NCBI GenBank assembly: GCA_964016885.1
Contig: OZ024741.1
Location: forward strand, 33,915,527-33,979,526
Direction: 5' to 3'
From: Eledone cirrhosa
Lineage: Eukaryota; Mollusca; Cephalopoda; Octopoda; Eledonidae
Length of the DNA stretch: 64,000 nucleotides
The notes under the pieces were generated by a model. That model was not told the DNA's origin. It saw nothing but the letters and a program-made list of their open reading frames with translations, and did no database searches. Shown here piece after piece: positions 23,001-34,910 of this stretch. The first letter of the stretch is position 1; each line of letters begins with the position of its first letter. Made by a program: the position numbers and the translations under genes.

Positions 23001-24175
23001 TGGTTGTAGTGGTTGTGTTCTGTGGTAGTGGTAGTGGTTGTAGTGGTTGTGTTCTGTGGTAGTGGTAGTGGCGGTAGTGGTAGTGTTCTAGGGTAGTGGT
23101 AGTGGTTGTTTTCTGTGGTAGTGGTTGTAGTGGTTGTGTTCTGTGGTAGTGGTTGTAGTGGTTGTGTTCTGTGGTAGTGGTAGTGGTTGTAGTGGTTGTG
23201 TTCTGTGGTAGTGGTAGTGGCGGTAGTGGTAGTGTTCTAGGGTAGTGGTAGTGGTTGTTTTCTGTGGTAGTGGTTGTAGTGGTTGTGTTCTGTGGTAGTG
23301 GTTGTAGTGGTTGTGTTCTGTGGTAGTGGTAGTGGTTGTAGTGGTTGTGTTCTGTGGTAGTGGTAGTGGCGGTAGTGGTAGTGTTCTAGGGTAGTGGTAG
23401 TGGTTGTTTTCTGTGGTAGTGGTTGTAGTGGTTGTGTTCTGTGGTAGTGGTTGTAGTGGTTGTGTTCTGTGGTAGTTGTAGTGGTTGTGTTCTGTAGTAG
23501 TTGTAGTGGTTGTAGTGGTTGTGTTCTGTTCTGTGGTAGTTGTAGTGGTTGTGTTCTGTGGTAGTTGTAGTGGTTGTGTTCTGTTGTAGTGGTTGTAGTG
23601 GTTGTGTTCTGTGGTAGTGGTGGTAGTGGTTTTGTTCTGTGGTAGTTGTAGTGGTTGTATTCTGTGGTAGTTGTAGTGGTTGTGTTCTGTGGTAGTGGTA
23701 TTGGTTGTTTTCTGTGGTAGTGGTAGTGGTTGTGTTCTGTGGTAGTGGTAGTGGTTGTGTTCTGTGGTAGTGGTAGTGGTTGTGTTCAGTGGTAGTGGTT
23801 GTGTTCTGTGGTAGTGGTAGTGGTTGTGTTCTGTGGTAGTGGTAGTGGTTGTGTTCTGTGGTAGTGGTAGTGGTTGTGTTCAGTGGTAGTGGTTGTGTTC
23901 TGTGGTAGTGGTAGTGGTTGTGTTCTGTGGTAGTGGTAGTTTTCTGTTGTAGTGGTAGTGGTTGTGTTCTGTGGTAGTGGTAGTGGTTGTAGTGGTTGTG
24001 TTTAGTGGTAGTGGTTGTAGTGGTTGTATTCCGTGGTATTGGTAGTGGTTGTAGCGGTTGTGTTCTGTGGTAGTGGTGGTTGTGGTTGTAGTGGTAGTGG
24101 TTGTATTCTGTGGTATTGATAGTGGTTGTAGTGGTACTAGTAGTCATGGTAGTGGTTGTGTTCTGTTGCATATTT
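20080..24175. repeat. ~24/36-bp GTT-CTGTGGTAGTGG minisatellite, 4.1 kb
   Basis: Units of the type 'tgttctgtggtagtggtagt' with 6- and 12-bp step variants. Rare markers show larger duplication: 'tgtggtaatggtagtggtgg' at about 20371 recurs at 21521 (offset 1150), and a 'taatggtagtggttgttgtg' marker at 21364 recurs at 22601 (offset 1237). A third level is three copies of a ~149-bp block marked by 'ggcggtagtggtagtg' (23070, 23219, 23368). Open frames are repeat artefacts. Confidence 0.95.
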
Positions 24176-24254
24176 AAAGGGTTTCTCCTCCATGCTGGAA
24201 TCCCTATAAATTCCTCAGCCAGTGTGGAGTGGAGGTGGTGGAAAGTGATTAGAA

Positions 24255-25080
24255 AAGGGACACAGTGCCCCCCCCCCCCCCCTCTCTCCTTTATAATGGA
24301 TTCATGGAATCAACAAATACATTCCATTGCCCCCTTTTTTCTCCCTCCCTGCTTACACCACCACCACCACTGATGCATACCATTGCATACCACAAACCAC
24401 ATGCTGCATACCACCACTACTGTACCACTACCATGACCACCACATACCATAACACTGTCCTTGCCAACACACACACACACAGATACCTACCACTACCACC
24501 ACCACCACCACTGATGCATACCATCACCACCACAGTACCACCACCATGACCACCACATACCATAACACTGTCCTTGCCAACACACACATTCCTATCACCA
24601 CCACCATCACCACCTCTACTGTACCACCATCACCACCACTAATGTACTACCACCACCACTACTGTACCACCACCACTACTACTGTACCACCACTACTGAA
24701 CCACCACCACTACTGAACCACCACCACCACCACTACTGTACCACTACCACCACTACTGTACTACCACCACCACTACTGTACTACCACCACTACCACTACT
24801 GTACTACTACCACCACTACTTTACTACCACCACGACCACTACTGTACCGCCACCACTACTGTACCACCACCACCACCACCACCACCACTGTACCACCATC
24901 ACCACCACCACCACCACCACCACCACCACCACTGTACCACCACCACCACCACCACCACCACCACTGTACCACCACCACCACCACCACCACCACCACCACC
25001 ACTGTACCACCACCACTACTGTACCACTACCACCACCACCCCTACCACCACTACACTCCCTGCCAACACCAATGCCATCA
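24255..25080. repeat. (CCA)n with ACTGTA interruptions
   Basis: CCA/ACC/ACT trinucleotides with recurrent 'ctactgtaccacc' units. The plus strand turns from G/T-rich to C/A-rich at about 24.25 kb. Confidence 0.93.
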
Positions 25081-25139
25081 TTATTTTTCGTCTTCCTTCT
25101 TGTTACTTCCTAAGAAAGATGGGTCTGTGTTCTTCCCCA

Positions 25140-26035
25140 AGATAGTACACTACACCACATCACAGTACACCACACTACACCGGACCACACTACACCACAG
25201 TACTTCACAGTACACCACACTACACCGGACCACAGTACACCACACCACACTACTCCACAGTACCTCACAGTACACCACACCACAGTACCTCACACCACAC
25301 TACACTACAGTACCTCACACTACACTGGACCACTACCTCACACCACACCACACCTCACCACACCACATCACACTTCACCACACCACCACCACACCATACC
25401 CCACTACACTACACCACACCATACTACACCTCACCACACCACCACCACACCACACTACACTACACCACACCACATCCCACTACACCACACCTCACCACAC
25501 CACATCACACTTCACCACACCACACCACCACCACACCATACCCCACTACACTACACCACACCATACTACACCTCACCACACCACCACCACACCACACTAC
25601 ACTACACCACACCCCACTACACCACCACGCCACCACCACACTACCACACCACACCACCACCACACCATACCCCACTACATCCCACCCCACCCCACTACAC
25701 CACACCACACCAACCACACCACCACCACCACCACACCACCACCACACCATACCCCACTGCACCACACCACACCCCACCCCACTACACCACACCCCACTAC
25801 ACCACCACACCACCACCACCACCACACCACCACCACACCACCACCACCACACCACACCACCACCACCACCACACCACCACCACACCACCACCACCACACC
25901 ACACCACACCACCACCACACCATACCCCACTACAACCCCCCACCCCCCCACCCCACTACACCACACCACACCACACCAACCACACTACACCACACTACAC
26001 ACCACACCACACTACACATCCCACCACACCACAGC
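25140..26035. repeat. (ACACC)n/(CACTA)n array
   Basis: About 0.9 kb of imperfect 5-mers and trinucleotides ('accacactac', 'caccacacc'). 26035-26260 is C/T-rich, non-periodic, with no recognised feature. Confidence 0.93.
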
Positions 26036-26259
26036 TGCACTACAGCCACATCCACCTATCTTTCCAGACTCCACACCACACACTCCACCACACCTCCGTC
26101 ATGCTCCATCTTTCCAACCCAACCTCCTCCTTCCCCTCCATCTTCCTACACCACACCTTATTTTCCTCCACCCCTTCCCTTGGCCACCACCAGACATTCC
26201 ATTGCTGTCTGTCATAGCTCCACATCTTCTCATTACACTTTCCTCCTCTCCATTCTCAT

Positions 26260-26269
26260 CATCTTCCTA

Positions 26270-26304
<35 letters not shown>

Positions 26305-26575
26305 ACTGCTGCTACTACTACTGCTGCTCTGCTACTACTACTACTACTACTGCTGCTACTACTGCTACTACTACTACTACTTCTGCTGCTTCTTCTACTA
26401 CTACTACTACTGCTACTACTATTACTACCACTACCACCTCTACCACTACTACCACCTCTACTACTGTTACTACCACCACCACCACCACTACCTCTACTAC
26501 TACTACTACTACCACTACTACCACCATAACCTCTACTACTACCCCTACCTCACCATTCACCCTTTAGGCAATTCT
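26260..26575. repeat. (CTA)n/(CTG)n trinucleotide tract
   Basis: CTA, CTG and ACC trinucleotides in successive blocks, about 315 bp. Confidence 0.93.
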
Positions 26576-26654
26576 TCTATTACTGCCTAGCTTCTCTCTT
26601 TCCATCATGCTTCATTTCCTTCTATATATACACACATGCATAATATATATATAT

Positions 26655-28960
26655 ATATCATCATCATCATCATCATCACCGTTTAACGTCCATCTTCCAC
26701 GCTTGCATGGGTTTGGACAGGAGTTTTCCCACTTGAGGCAAGAGTGGTTGTCTTGCTTGCATAGGACTGTCTGGCGGGTTTTCTACGGCTGGATGCCCTT
26801 CCTAACACCAACCACGTTTACAGTGTGGACTGGGAGGTTTTTTTGTCGTGACACCTACACGACCTCATTTGTTTCGGACTGGATGTTGTGGTACCAACAT
26901 AACTTTACATTGAAAGGGGTGGCGTGGATGGGGTGAGTGGGGGTAGTGGGACGGGGGTGTATTTTTGTTAGAGGTGCCTACTGACTGTAGTAGGTTTCAC
27001 TTTGTACTTAGGTAAGGCAGGTCTTCTGTATTACTGTGTAGTGCCAAAGATCTCGGTCCAGTGATATTGTCTTGGAGAGGTGTAAGTGTGTGAGGTCGGA
27101 ATTTATCAAGTCGTCCCAGGTTTTTCTGAGTCTGCCTACTCTGTGGCTACCGTCTATTTTTATTGCCTTACACTTTTTTATACAGCTGTCGTCTTTCATG
27201 CGCATCACGTGACCATACCAACGTAGCCTTCTCTCAAGTAAACAACATCTGATCCCTCTTATTTCTAATTTTTCCCTTAGTTCGTTTATGCTTTGCCGTT
27301 CACGTATATTACTATTACACATCCAGCGGAGCATGCAAGCTTCATTCCTCTCCAGTCTACGTATATCCTCTGCACACAATGCCCAAGTCTCACTGCCATG
27401 TAACATTGCTGATCGTATGCAGGCATCATACAGCCTGCCTTTCATTTTTAGAGAGAACCCTTTAGCGGCTAATAGTGGTATAAGCTCTCTGAACTTTTTC
27501 CATCCAGTTCTGACTCTAGCTACTGTACTTTCAGAGCACCCTCCCCCACTGCTGATTTTGTCACCCAAGTAACAGAAGGTGTCCACTATTTCTATAGAAC
27601 CATCTGTGCAATGGAATGAGCTAGTATTCTGTGGGCACTTGCTGCTACTTATTGCACCAGAGCACCGGCCACATATAAAATCTATATTCTTAGTTAGCTT
27701 ACCTGTGATCCCACTACATCTTTTATGTACCCATACTTTGCATTTGGGACATAAAATGGAGTTTCTGCCTACTCCTTTCCTACACACTGAGCATGGCCAT
27801 TTCCCAGATGGAACCGGTGCCCTATTTTCCTTCCTACAAACTAGAACTTTAGTCTTAGACAAGTTAACTTTAAGGCCTTTTGATTCTAGGCCATGCTTCC
27901 ATGTTTGAAATTTCTTCTCTAGTTCAGCCATTGATTCAGCTCATCTGCGTATAGGAGTTCCCATGGGCAGCTGGTCTTGAACTCCTCTGTTATAGCCTGA
28001 AGGGCAATAATAAATAGTAGGGGGCTAAGAACGGAGCCCTGATGAACACTAACTTTTACGCTAAACTCTTCACTATATTCGTTGTTAATTCTAACCTTGC
28101 TGACTGTTTCTTTATACATGGCTTGTGCCATTCATCAACACTTAGTTTTCTAAGAGCCCACCAGATAATGGAGCGGGGGACTCTGTCAAAGGCTTTCTCC
28201 AAGTCAACAAAAGCTAAGTATAGGGGTTTACTTTTAGCTAGATACTTCTCCTGTAGTTGTCGTACAATGAAAAGAGTGTCTGTGGTACTTTTACCTGACA
28301 CAAACCCAAACTGCATTTCATCTAGATCAATTCACTCTCTGATTAGTTGCGCTATAACTCTTTCTGTGACCTTCATAACCTGGTCAATTAATTTAATGCC
28401 TCTATAGTTTCCCCTATCTAGGGCATCTCCTTTACCCTTGTAGCAGTTAATGATGATGCTGCTACACCAGTCATTTGGTATGACCCTATTCTGTATGAGT
28501 TGGTTTACTATCCGGGTGACCATAGTGTGTCCCACCGTCCCAGAAGCTTTCAGCATTTCAGCAACTATTTCCGAAGACCCAGCCGCCTTACCCGTCTTCA
28601 TATCTTTGATTGCCTTACTTATTATACTACCTTCAACTAACACTGCTGGTCCCTCTATTGGATCGATGTGGGGGAGACTGTCTTTCTCCCATTTATTCTC
28701 CTCATTTAGTACCCTTTCGTAGTGACACTTCCAAGCTACCTTCTTATCAGCGTCAGTGATGGCAAGTACACCATCATCATTAAGGACATACTTCTCCCCG
28801 ACAATATCACGGTTTTCCTTGACACATTGCCTAGCAATCCTGAACACCTCACGTTTTTGGTCCTCGCGTTGTAGAATATGCTTGAACTTTCTTTCCTCTG
28901 TTTCCCTTCTTGCTAAGTACACTTGTCTCCTAGCTTTCCTCCTGGCCACTTGAATATATA
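26655..28960 (-). pseudogene. LINE family A, 5'-truncated copy with RT and PHD-like finger
   Basis: Read on the minus strand. From 28949: N-terminal part of a reverse transcriptase, with an 'AAGSSEIVAEMLKASG' region and 'NCYKGKGDALDRGNYRGIKL'. A TGA stop falls near 28332, then 'MQFGFVSGKSTTDTL', 'AFVDLEKAFDRVP', a frameshift near 28125, 'QGSVLSPLLFI', and the active-site region changed to YADE by a small deletion near 27945. The 27931-27008 frame then holds a C4HC3 PHD-like finger (CSVC, CPKC, WVHKRC, CGRC) and the C-terminal 'RLRWYGHVMRM' and 'GRLRKTWDDL' motifs. A 3' untranslated tail ends in a CAT repeat at 26655. The element encoded an RNA-dependent DNA polymerase for its own copying. This copy is dead. 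The clade is not assigned. Confidence 0.85.
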
Positions 28961-29240
28961 TACATGTATTATATATACATATATACGATGCACATATGTG
29001 CTATACATGAACACCACATATGCATTATATATACACACATACACATATGTTCTATACACAAACACCACATACATGCATTTATATATACACACACATACAC
29101 ATTATATATACACATATGTACTATATGCACACATATACTATATACAAACACCACATACATGCATTATATATTTATATATTTACATATATAAAGACATTTA
29201 TACTCATATATACACACACATATATATGCATATAAATGCA
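28960..29240. repeat. TA/CA minisatellite
   Basis: Four or so diverged ~55-bp units containing 'acaccacatacatgcatt' within TATA/CACA repeats. Confidence 0.8.
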
Positions 29241-29242
29241 CC

Positions 29243-29500
29243 CAGTATACACTGTAAAATGGTTGGTGATAGGAAGGACATCCAGCCGTAGAAATCTTGC
29301 CAAACAAAGGGTTGGGACGGCCCTTTAGTTGTGTCAAAGGGATGACAACCTCTCCTGAGCACTCAATGGAACATGAGACTTTACATAATCTCACAGGTCT
29401 CTGGCCTGCCTGGGAGATCAGTGGCTCCACTTCAGTACTGACTTGGTCTGTAAGGACCTGTCCAACCCTTGCTAGCAGGGAAAGCAGACATTAAAACGAC
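29243..29500 (+). mobile_element. Retroposon 3' tail fragment
   Basis: Starts 'cacccagtatacactgtaa', continues 'aggacatccagccgtagaa' and ends 'gctagcagggaaagcagac', the same tail as 1285-1880 in plus orientation. Confidence 0.6.
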
Positions 29501-29599
29501 AACCATGATATCATTATCATTGTTTTTAAGCCCACTTTTATATGCTTGCATTTAGTTTATACCTACTCCTTTTTTACATATTGATCATGGCCACTTCTC

Positions 29600-30430
29600 T
29601 GATATATCATCATCATCATCATCATTTTACGCCTCCTTTTCCCTGCTTGCAAGGGTGGAACGGGTCCTATTCAGCACAACATCTCTCCACTTGTCATGAT
29701 CCTTCGTCATCTTCACCTTGAGCTTCAGCGATCTGAGGTCTGCTCTCACCACCTCTGCCCATGTTTTTCGTGGTCTTCCTCTTCTACGTTATCCTTCAAC
29801 TGGCATTTCTTGGCACTTCTTAACCCATCGGTCATCCTCCATGCACATCACATGTCCATACCATCGCAGTCTCCTCTCTCGCACACTACATTCTATCCCT
29901 CTCAGACACAGTTTCTCTCTCAACACATCCATGCTGGGTCGTTCACGCACATTGACATTGCACATCAACGGAACATGTTTGCCTCATTTCTCTCCAGCTG
30001 TCGCATATCCTCTGCAGTTGCTGCCCATGTCCCACTACCATGCAGCATCGCGCACCTCACACAGTCATCATACAACCAGCCTTTCATATGCAGGGGGGAA
30101 ACCCTTCTTCGTCAGCAGAGGAAGCAGCTCCCTAAACTTCTTCCAACCCATCCTTATTCTAGATATTATGGCCTCGGACCCCCCCCCCCCCTCCCATGCT
30201 AATCTGATCTCCCAGGTACCAGAAGCTATCAACCACTTCTATAGCACCCACCTGCATTTGAAAAATGTGTCTATCAATGCGACTTCTACTGTCTAATTTC
30301 CCTGTACATCTACTGCATACATATTTCTCCTTACCTGTTAGTTTGCCTGCTATCGCACTACATCTCTTGTGTACCCAGGATCTGCATTGTGTGCATTTTA
30401 TAGAATTTATGCCAGTTTTATATATATATC
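29600..30430 (-). pseudogene. LINE family B, 3' part
   Basis: Minus-strand reading gives the C-terminal part of the family B element (compare 41876-43373): a zinc-finger region, 'YLGDQI'-like and 'GWKKFRELLPLL'-like stretches, then 'RLRWYGHVMCM' and a tail ending in a CAT repeat near 29610. Frameshifts break it, and a C-run at about 30178-30190 disturbs the frame. It is truncated 5' at about 30430 by a short (TA)n. Confidence 0.75.
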
Positions 30431-30435
30431 CGTCT

Positions 30436-30870
30436 CTTCATCACTACAGAGGAGTCTGTGCTGTTGTATGGGTCTGAGACTTGGACACTGACCAAGAGGC
30501 TCACTCAGATGGTGGATGGGTGCTACACGAGAATGCTGAGGATGGCTCTGAACATTAATCAGTATACACTGAGGATGAAGAACTCAGAGCTGTACGGGAG
30601 CCTCCCAAAGGTCAGCTCGAAAGTAACACAGAGGAGACTGAGGTTAGCTGGACATACTCACTGACATTCAGAGTTGACACTGCACTCAGTGGTCCTGTGG
30701 GAGCCCCTACACAGACGCACTAGAAGAGGGAGCCCGAGGATGACATATATTAATGTCCTAAGGACAGACACTGGTTTCTGGGAGATGCAAGACATGGCGG
30801 CAGGTGATGAAGGACAGACACCGCTGGAGAGAACTCATCCATGGATCTCGGAAATTTTACTCGCTCTATA
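30436..30870 (+). pseudogene. LINE reverse-transcriptase C-terminal fragment
   Basis: Reading plus: 'SVLLYGSETWTLTKRLTQ', 'DGCYTRMLRMAL', 'ELYGSLPKVS', 'QRRLRLAGH', then frame change into 'SVVLWEPLHRRTRRG' and 'TYINVLRTD'. These are the standard C-terminal motifs of an endonuclease-type LINE that is distinct from families A and B here. It is truncated on both sides and joined to the opposite-strand family B copy through a short TA tract. Confidence 0.7.
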
Positions 30871-30878
30871 TATATATA

Positions 30879-31268
30879 GGCGCATGGCTTAGTGGTTAGA
30901 GCATTGGCCTTGCATTCGAAAGGTTGTGAGTTCAATTCTCAGACCAGGTGATATGTTGTTTCCTTGAGCAAGACACTTTATTTCACATTGCTCCAGTTCA
31001 CACAGCTGTAGAAATGAGATGATAGGGACTGAGGTCCCTATCATTCCACTGCAAAGTGGTCGTGGAGGAGCCACGGCAAAAAAACACCCAGCCCACACTG
31101 TAAAGTGGACGTGGAGTCGCCACGGAGAAAAAAAAAAGCACCCAGCACTCACTGTAAATGAGGTTGGTGTTAGGAAGGACATCCAGCTGTAGAAATCAAG
31201 CCAGAATCAGTTCCCATCCCACCCTTGCAAGCAGGGAAAAGCGGACGTAAAATGAAATGATGATGATA
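30879..31268 (+). mobile_element. tRNA-derived SINE with LINE-like tail
   Basis: tRNA-like head with A-box-like 'ggcttagtggttagag' and B-box-like 'gagttcaattctc', central 'ccttgagcaagacacttta', then two 'acactgtaa' monomers and the shared tail 'cttgcaagcagggaaaa', ending in a GATGAT repeat. A Pol III promoter layout is implied by the boxes; activity is unknown. Confidence 0.8.
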
Positions 31269-31269
31269 C

Positions 31270-31440
31270 ATACCCATTTAGAATTGATCAGATATGGTCA
31301 CTCTTATGAGTATGTCATATAACATTTTATACATCTAATATTGTATTTTGTCTGAAGAAGGCATGCTATAGTTTAGCTTCCCTGAAATATATATAATGAA
31401 ATAAAGAATGATACTATAGTGTTATATCTTACGTTTATTA
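31270..31440 (+). other. AT-rich stretch with a weak hammerhead-like box
   Basis: Contains CTGAAGA at about 31353 followed by 'aggcatgctatagtttagc' and, after a gap, TGAAA. The order is reminiscent of a hammerhead, but the stem is broken and no stem I or cleavage triplet is visible. Not called as a ribozyme. Confidence 0.25.
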
Positions 31441-31549
31441 CTATTATTATCATAATACTCCAGATAAGTATTAATTGTTGAGTACTTCGTATCTGTTATG
31501 AACATAACTCTGTTGATTACATATCAACAAAGTCTGTAACTCATTATTT

Positions 31550-31735
31550 ATGGATTGGCAGTATCGGTAGAGGGTCGGACGCCATGCTTTGACGTATAGA
31601 GTTACGGCCCTTGCCATTCTGAGTTCAAATGCCGCCAAGGTTACTTTGCCATCCTTACGGGGTCGATAAAATAAATTACCAGTAATGCACTGGGTAATTG
31701 CTGGCCTTGTGCCAAACGTAGAAACAATTATTTAT
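31550..31735 (+). mobile_element. OR1/OK-type SINE
   Basis: Near-complete: 'ggattggcagtatcggtaga' head, 'gagttcaaatgccgcc' B-box region, 'ggggtcgataaaataaa', and end block 'tgctggccttgtgcc'. 31740-32100 after it contains no recognised feature. Confidence 0.85.
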
Positions 31736-32219
31736 ATATATATTGACGCAGACATGACTGTGTAATGAAAAAGTTCATTTTGCAGCCATGTTCAGTTCAT
31801 TCCCAGTACATGGCACCTTAGACAAGTGTCTTCTACTAGAGCATTGTGCTGACCAATGCCTTATAAATGAAATTGAGTAAACAGAAATTATACAGAAGTC
31901 CATTGTGTATGTGTGTGTTTATGTTGCTGTTTGATTATATGTCCTATGACTTAGTGGTTTGACAAATAGTGATTGATAAAATAAATAGCAGACTTCAAAA
32001 ATAAGCCCTGGATTCAATAAGACCAACTAAAAATCCTTCAAGTTGGTATCCCAGGATGGCCTCAGTCATTGGACTGAGGCCAGTAAAAGAATAAAATAAT
32101 ATCACATTACACATACAGCATACACATCTCCACACACTCCATATATATACCCACTACATACTCTCTATATCCATTCACACACATATGGTACATATACACT
32201 ACCCAAATCCATACATCTG

Positions 32220-32345
32220 CATATCTCCATCATCATAATAATCATCATCATCAACATCATTGTCATCATGATGATCATTATCATCATCACCAGCACCACC
32301 CCCATCATCACCCCCATCATTATAACAGCAACAGCAGTCAGGGTA
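32220..32345. repeat. CAT/CACC microsatellite
   Basis: Imperfect CAT and CAC trinucleotides. Confidence 0.85.
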
Positions 32346-32456
32346 TAGTGGACCATGATATAACCAGTGATGGTAAATATATTCAGGATGTACATTTGAA
32401 ACTATCTCTCTTCTTTATAATATTGACACTGCATTTGATACCTTATTGATAATACT

Positions 32457-32690
32457 TTAACCCTTTAGCATTTAAACCAGCTGTATTCAGCCAGAATTCT
32501 CTCACCTCTTTCTGTTCCAACCAGTTGTAACTAGTCGCTTATACTGATGTTAAGGTATTGATCTCAACATAAATAACATCAAAATCTCATAGATTCGATA
32601 TTATGTGAGGTAATTATATGAGATAAAGCCTTTATCACGGAAATATAATAGTATATATAGAATAATGTAGAGTAATTTACATCTGTTTAC
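32457..32690. mobile_element. piggyBac-type MITE, degraded right end
   Basis: TTAA at 32457-32460 followed by CCCTTTAGCATTTA, then the family interior in reverse orientation to 18818-19046. The far end has decayed and no second TTAA is clear. Confidence 0.65.
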
Positions 32691-32746
32691 AACTACAGAC
32701 AGTAGATTAATTGATCAATGAATGTTTCTTTGCATGAATTATATAT

Positions 32747-32960
32747 ACAGGTTGTCCCAAAACGATGTATACACACTTTAACAGCATTCTAATAAATAAT
32801 TGTTTCTACTTTTGGCACAAGGCCAGCAATTATCTCAGTACATTACTGGTACTTTATTTTATCGACTCCGTAAGGATGAAAGGCAAAGTTAACTTTGGAT
32901 AAATATTGCCTGTACAGGTAATCAAAGTGTGTATACATTTTTGGGACACCCAGTGTATGT
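32747..32960. mobile_element. mariner-type MITE with a SINE inserted in it
   Basis: Inverted termini: 'caggttgtcccaaaa' then 'atgtatacacacttt' at the left; at the right 'aaagtgtgtatacat' then 'ttttgggacacccagtg'. Both ends are bordered by TA, the target site of Tc1/mariner elements. The interior is mainly an OR1-type SINE fragment at 32800-32900. Confidence 0.7.
32800..32900 (-). mobile_element. OR1/OK-type SINE fragment
   Basis: Minus-oriented 3' half: reading plus, 'tttctacttttggcacaagg', 'attactggtactttatttta' and 'aaggatgaaaggcaaag'. It lies within the mariner-type MITE. Confidence 0.75.
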
Positions 32961-33305
32961 AGATAGATAGAAAGATAGACCAACAGATAGATGGGTAGGT
33001 AAGTGGATGGATGTGTAGGTAAGTGGATGGGTAGGTAAGTGGATGGGTAGGTAAGTGGATGGATGGGTAGATAGTCAGATAGACAGATAGATAGATGGGT
33101 AGGTAAGTGGATGGATGGGTAGGTAAGTGGATGGGTAGGTAAGTGGATGGATGGGTAGATAGTCAGATAGACAGATAGATAGATGGGTAGGTAAGTGGAT
33201 GGATGGGTAGGTAAGTGGATGGATGGGTAGATAGTCAGATAGACAGATAGATAGATGGGTAGGTAAGTGGATGGATGGGTAGGTAGGCAGACAGACAGAT
33301 AGATA
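32960..33305. repeat. GGAT/GATA tetranucleotide minisatellite
   Basis: Tetranucleotides arranged in a larger unit containing 'gggtaggtaagtggatgg' and 'agatagtcagatagacag', repeated about three to four times. Confidence 0.9.
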
Positions 33306-33486
33306 TAGCCAAACACCTTACAGTAATGGATATAACTAGGAAACATAGTCAATGTAGTTAGTTACATCACTTCTTTACTTGAATCATATATACATTTTAT
33401 ATATATATAATATTTCTTCCATGTACTATGCTGTTTGTTTTGTTATTGTTGTTATTACTTTTACACGCACACATATATATATATAC

Positions 33487-33530
33487 CGTCCCACCCTTGC
33501 AAGCAGGGAAAAGTGGACGTAAATGAAATG
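33487..33530 (+). mobile_element. Minimal retroposon tail fragment
   Basis: Only 'cccttgcaagcaggg' plus 'aaaagtggacgtaaa' and a short GAT end remain, between two TA tracts. Confidence 0.55.
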
Positions 33531-33644
33531 ATATATATATATATAATGCAAAATGATAATTTCTTATCCTTGACTTTCTTATTTCTTACACTTTTGTGTG
33601 TGTGTGTATATATATATGTATAGTAATAAATGCAAAGACCAAAA

Positions 33645-33648
33645 TCCG

Positions 33649-33680
<32 letters not shown>

Positions 33681-33810
33681 TAATTAGGTGTGTAACAACA
33701 GTTACAGGCAGCGTGCCATTCGAAGCACTCAATGCTGTGATGAGGTTCGTTTCATTTGGGTTGTATTCCAATTTACGGCTGTAGTGTACACAGTGTAAAT
33801 AGATGGCTTC
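33645..33810. other. (TA)n tract followed by an unclassified short insert
   Basis: TA dinucleotides to about 33671, then ~130 bp of non-simple sequence. I checked it for a hammerhead core and found none. Family unknown. Confidence 0.4.
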
Positions 33811-33814
33811 AACT

Positions 33815-33975
33815 CTTTAAATCTCTCTCTCCCTCTCTCTTTCTCTCTCTCTCCCTCCTTCCTCCCCCCCCTCCTTCTCCCCCCCTCTTTCTCTCTTTAT
33901 CCCTCCCTCCCTCTCTCTCTCTTTATCCCTCCCTCCCTCTCTCTTTCTCTCTCCCTCCCTCCCTCTCTCTATGTG
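33815..33975. repeat. CT-rich polypyrimidine tract
   Basis: CTCT, CCCTCC and TTTATC words over 160 bp; all pyrimidine except a few A residues. Confidence 0.9.
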
Positions 33976-34059
33976 TCAGTGTGTATCAGCATTTAACCTC
34001 TGTTTTTCCATGCTAACATAGGTTAGATAAGTTATCTTGCGCGCACGCACACACACACA

Positions 34060-34910
34060 CAAGTCTTCTGCAGTCAAGGCACTATATGTTGTCACTGCCA
34101 TATAATATTGCGTTCTATACTCAGACATCACACAGTCTACCCTCCACTCTGAGGGAAAAGCCCTTTGTTGTCAGCAGATGTACTAGCTCCCTAAACTTCT
34201 TCCAGCTCTTTCTTATTCTGACTATCGCACTTTCAGAACATTCCCCTCCACTGCTGATTAGGTTACCTAGGTAACAAAAACTCAACAATTTCTAGGAAGC
34301 CTCTCAGGGCATTGAAGCAATCTATTTCACATATGCTGTTAGTGCTTACTTCTCTTGTGCATTTACTGCATACAGTCTAACTTCTTCTTTAATTTGCTTG
34401 TAATCCCACTACATCTCTTGTACTTCCATAGATTACACTGTGTTTCTTATGGAATTTCTAGCCACCCCTTTTGACATATAGAATGGTAATACTGTCTCTG
34501 TCTTCTTACCTGTTTATCAGGACTGCTCCTCACTGTACTCATTGCCAACTTTCACCTTGCTGATTGTGCCTCTATACATGACCTCCATGACCCATTTGTT
34601 TACACCTAGCTTCCTTAGTGCACACCAGATTACATAACAGGAGACCTTGTCAGAGTCCTTCTTTAGATCCACAGAGGCCAGGTACTCTTAACTAAGTACT
34701 TCTCCTGCAGTTGTCTCAAAAGGAAGAAATTATAGATAGTACCCCTACTTGGTATGAAGCCAAATTACATCTTGTCTAGTCTGATTCTGACTCAGATGCA
34801 CCTGGTCCATCAACTTGATACTTTTATAGTTTCCTCTCTGTAGTTCATCTCTTTTGTTGTAGTTGCAGTTTACAATGTTATTGCTGCACTAGTCATTGGG
34901 TATGACACTA
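34060..34910 (-). pseudogene. Old, heavily decayed LINE copy (family A/B relative)
   Basis: On the minus strand, traces of the same order as in families A and B: a fragment equivalent to 'MQFGFVPGKSTT', the 'LEKAFDRVP' region, and near 34280-34086 a 'LGNLISSGGECSESAIVRIR'-like stretch followed by 'KELVHLLTTKGFSL'-like sequence. Many stops and frameshifts are present. It is older than the other copies, judging by its divergence. Confidence 0.6.

Noticed and set aside
30884..30960. Functional tRNA gene
   Set aside because: The A- and B-box-like words belong to the head of a SINE; I could not draw a full cloverleaf, and the same head recurs in other copies with the same tail.
33676..33810. Another hammerhead motif in a TA-flanked insert
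   Set aside because: A GTGATGA box is present on the plus strand, but no GAAA with stem III and triplet follows in a workable position.
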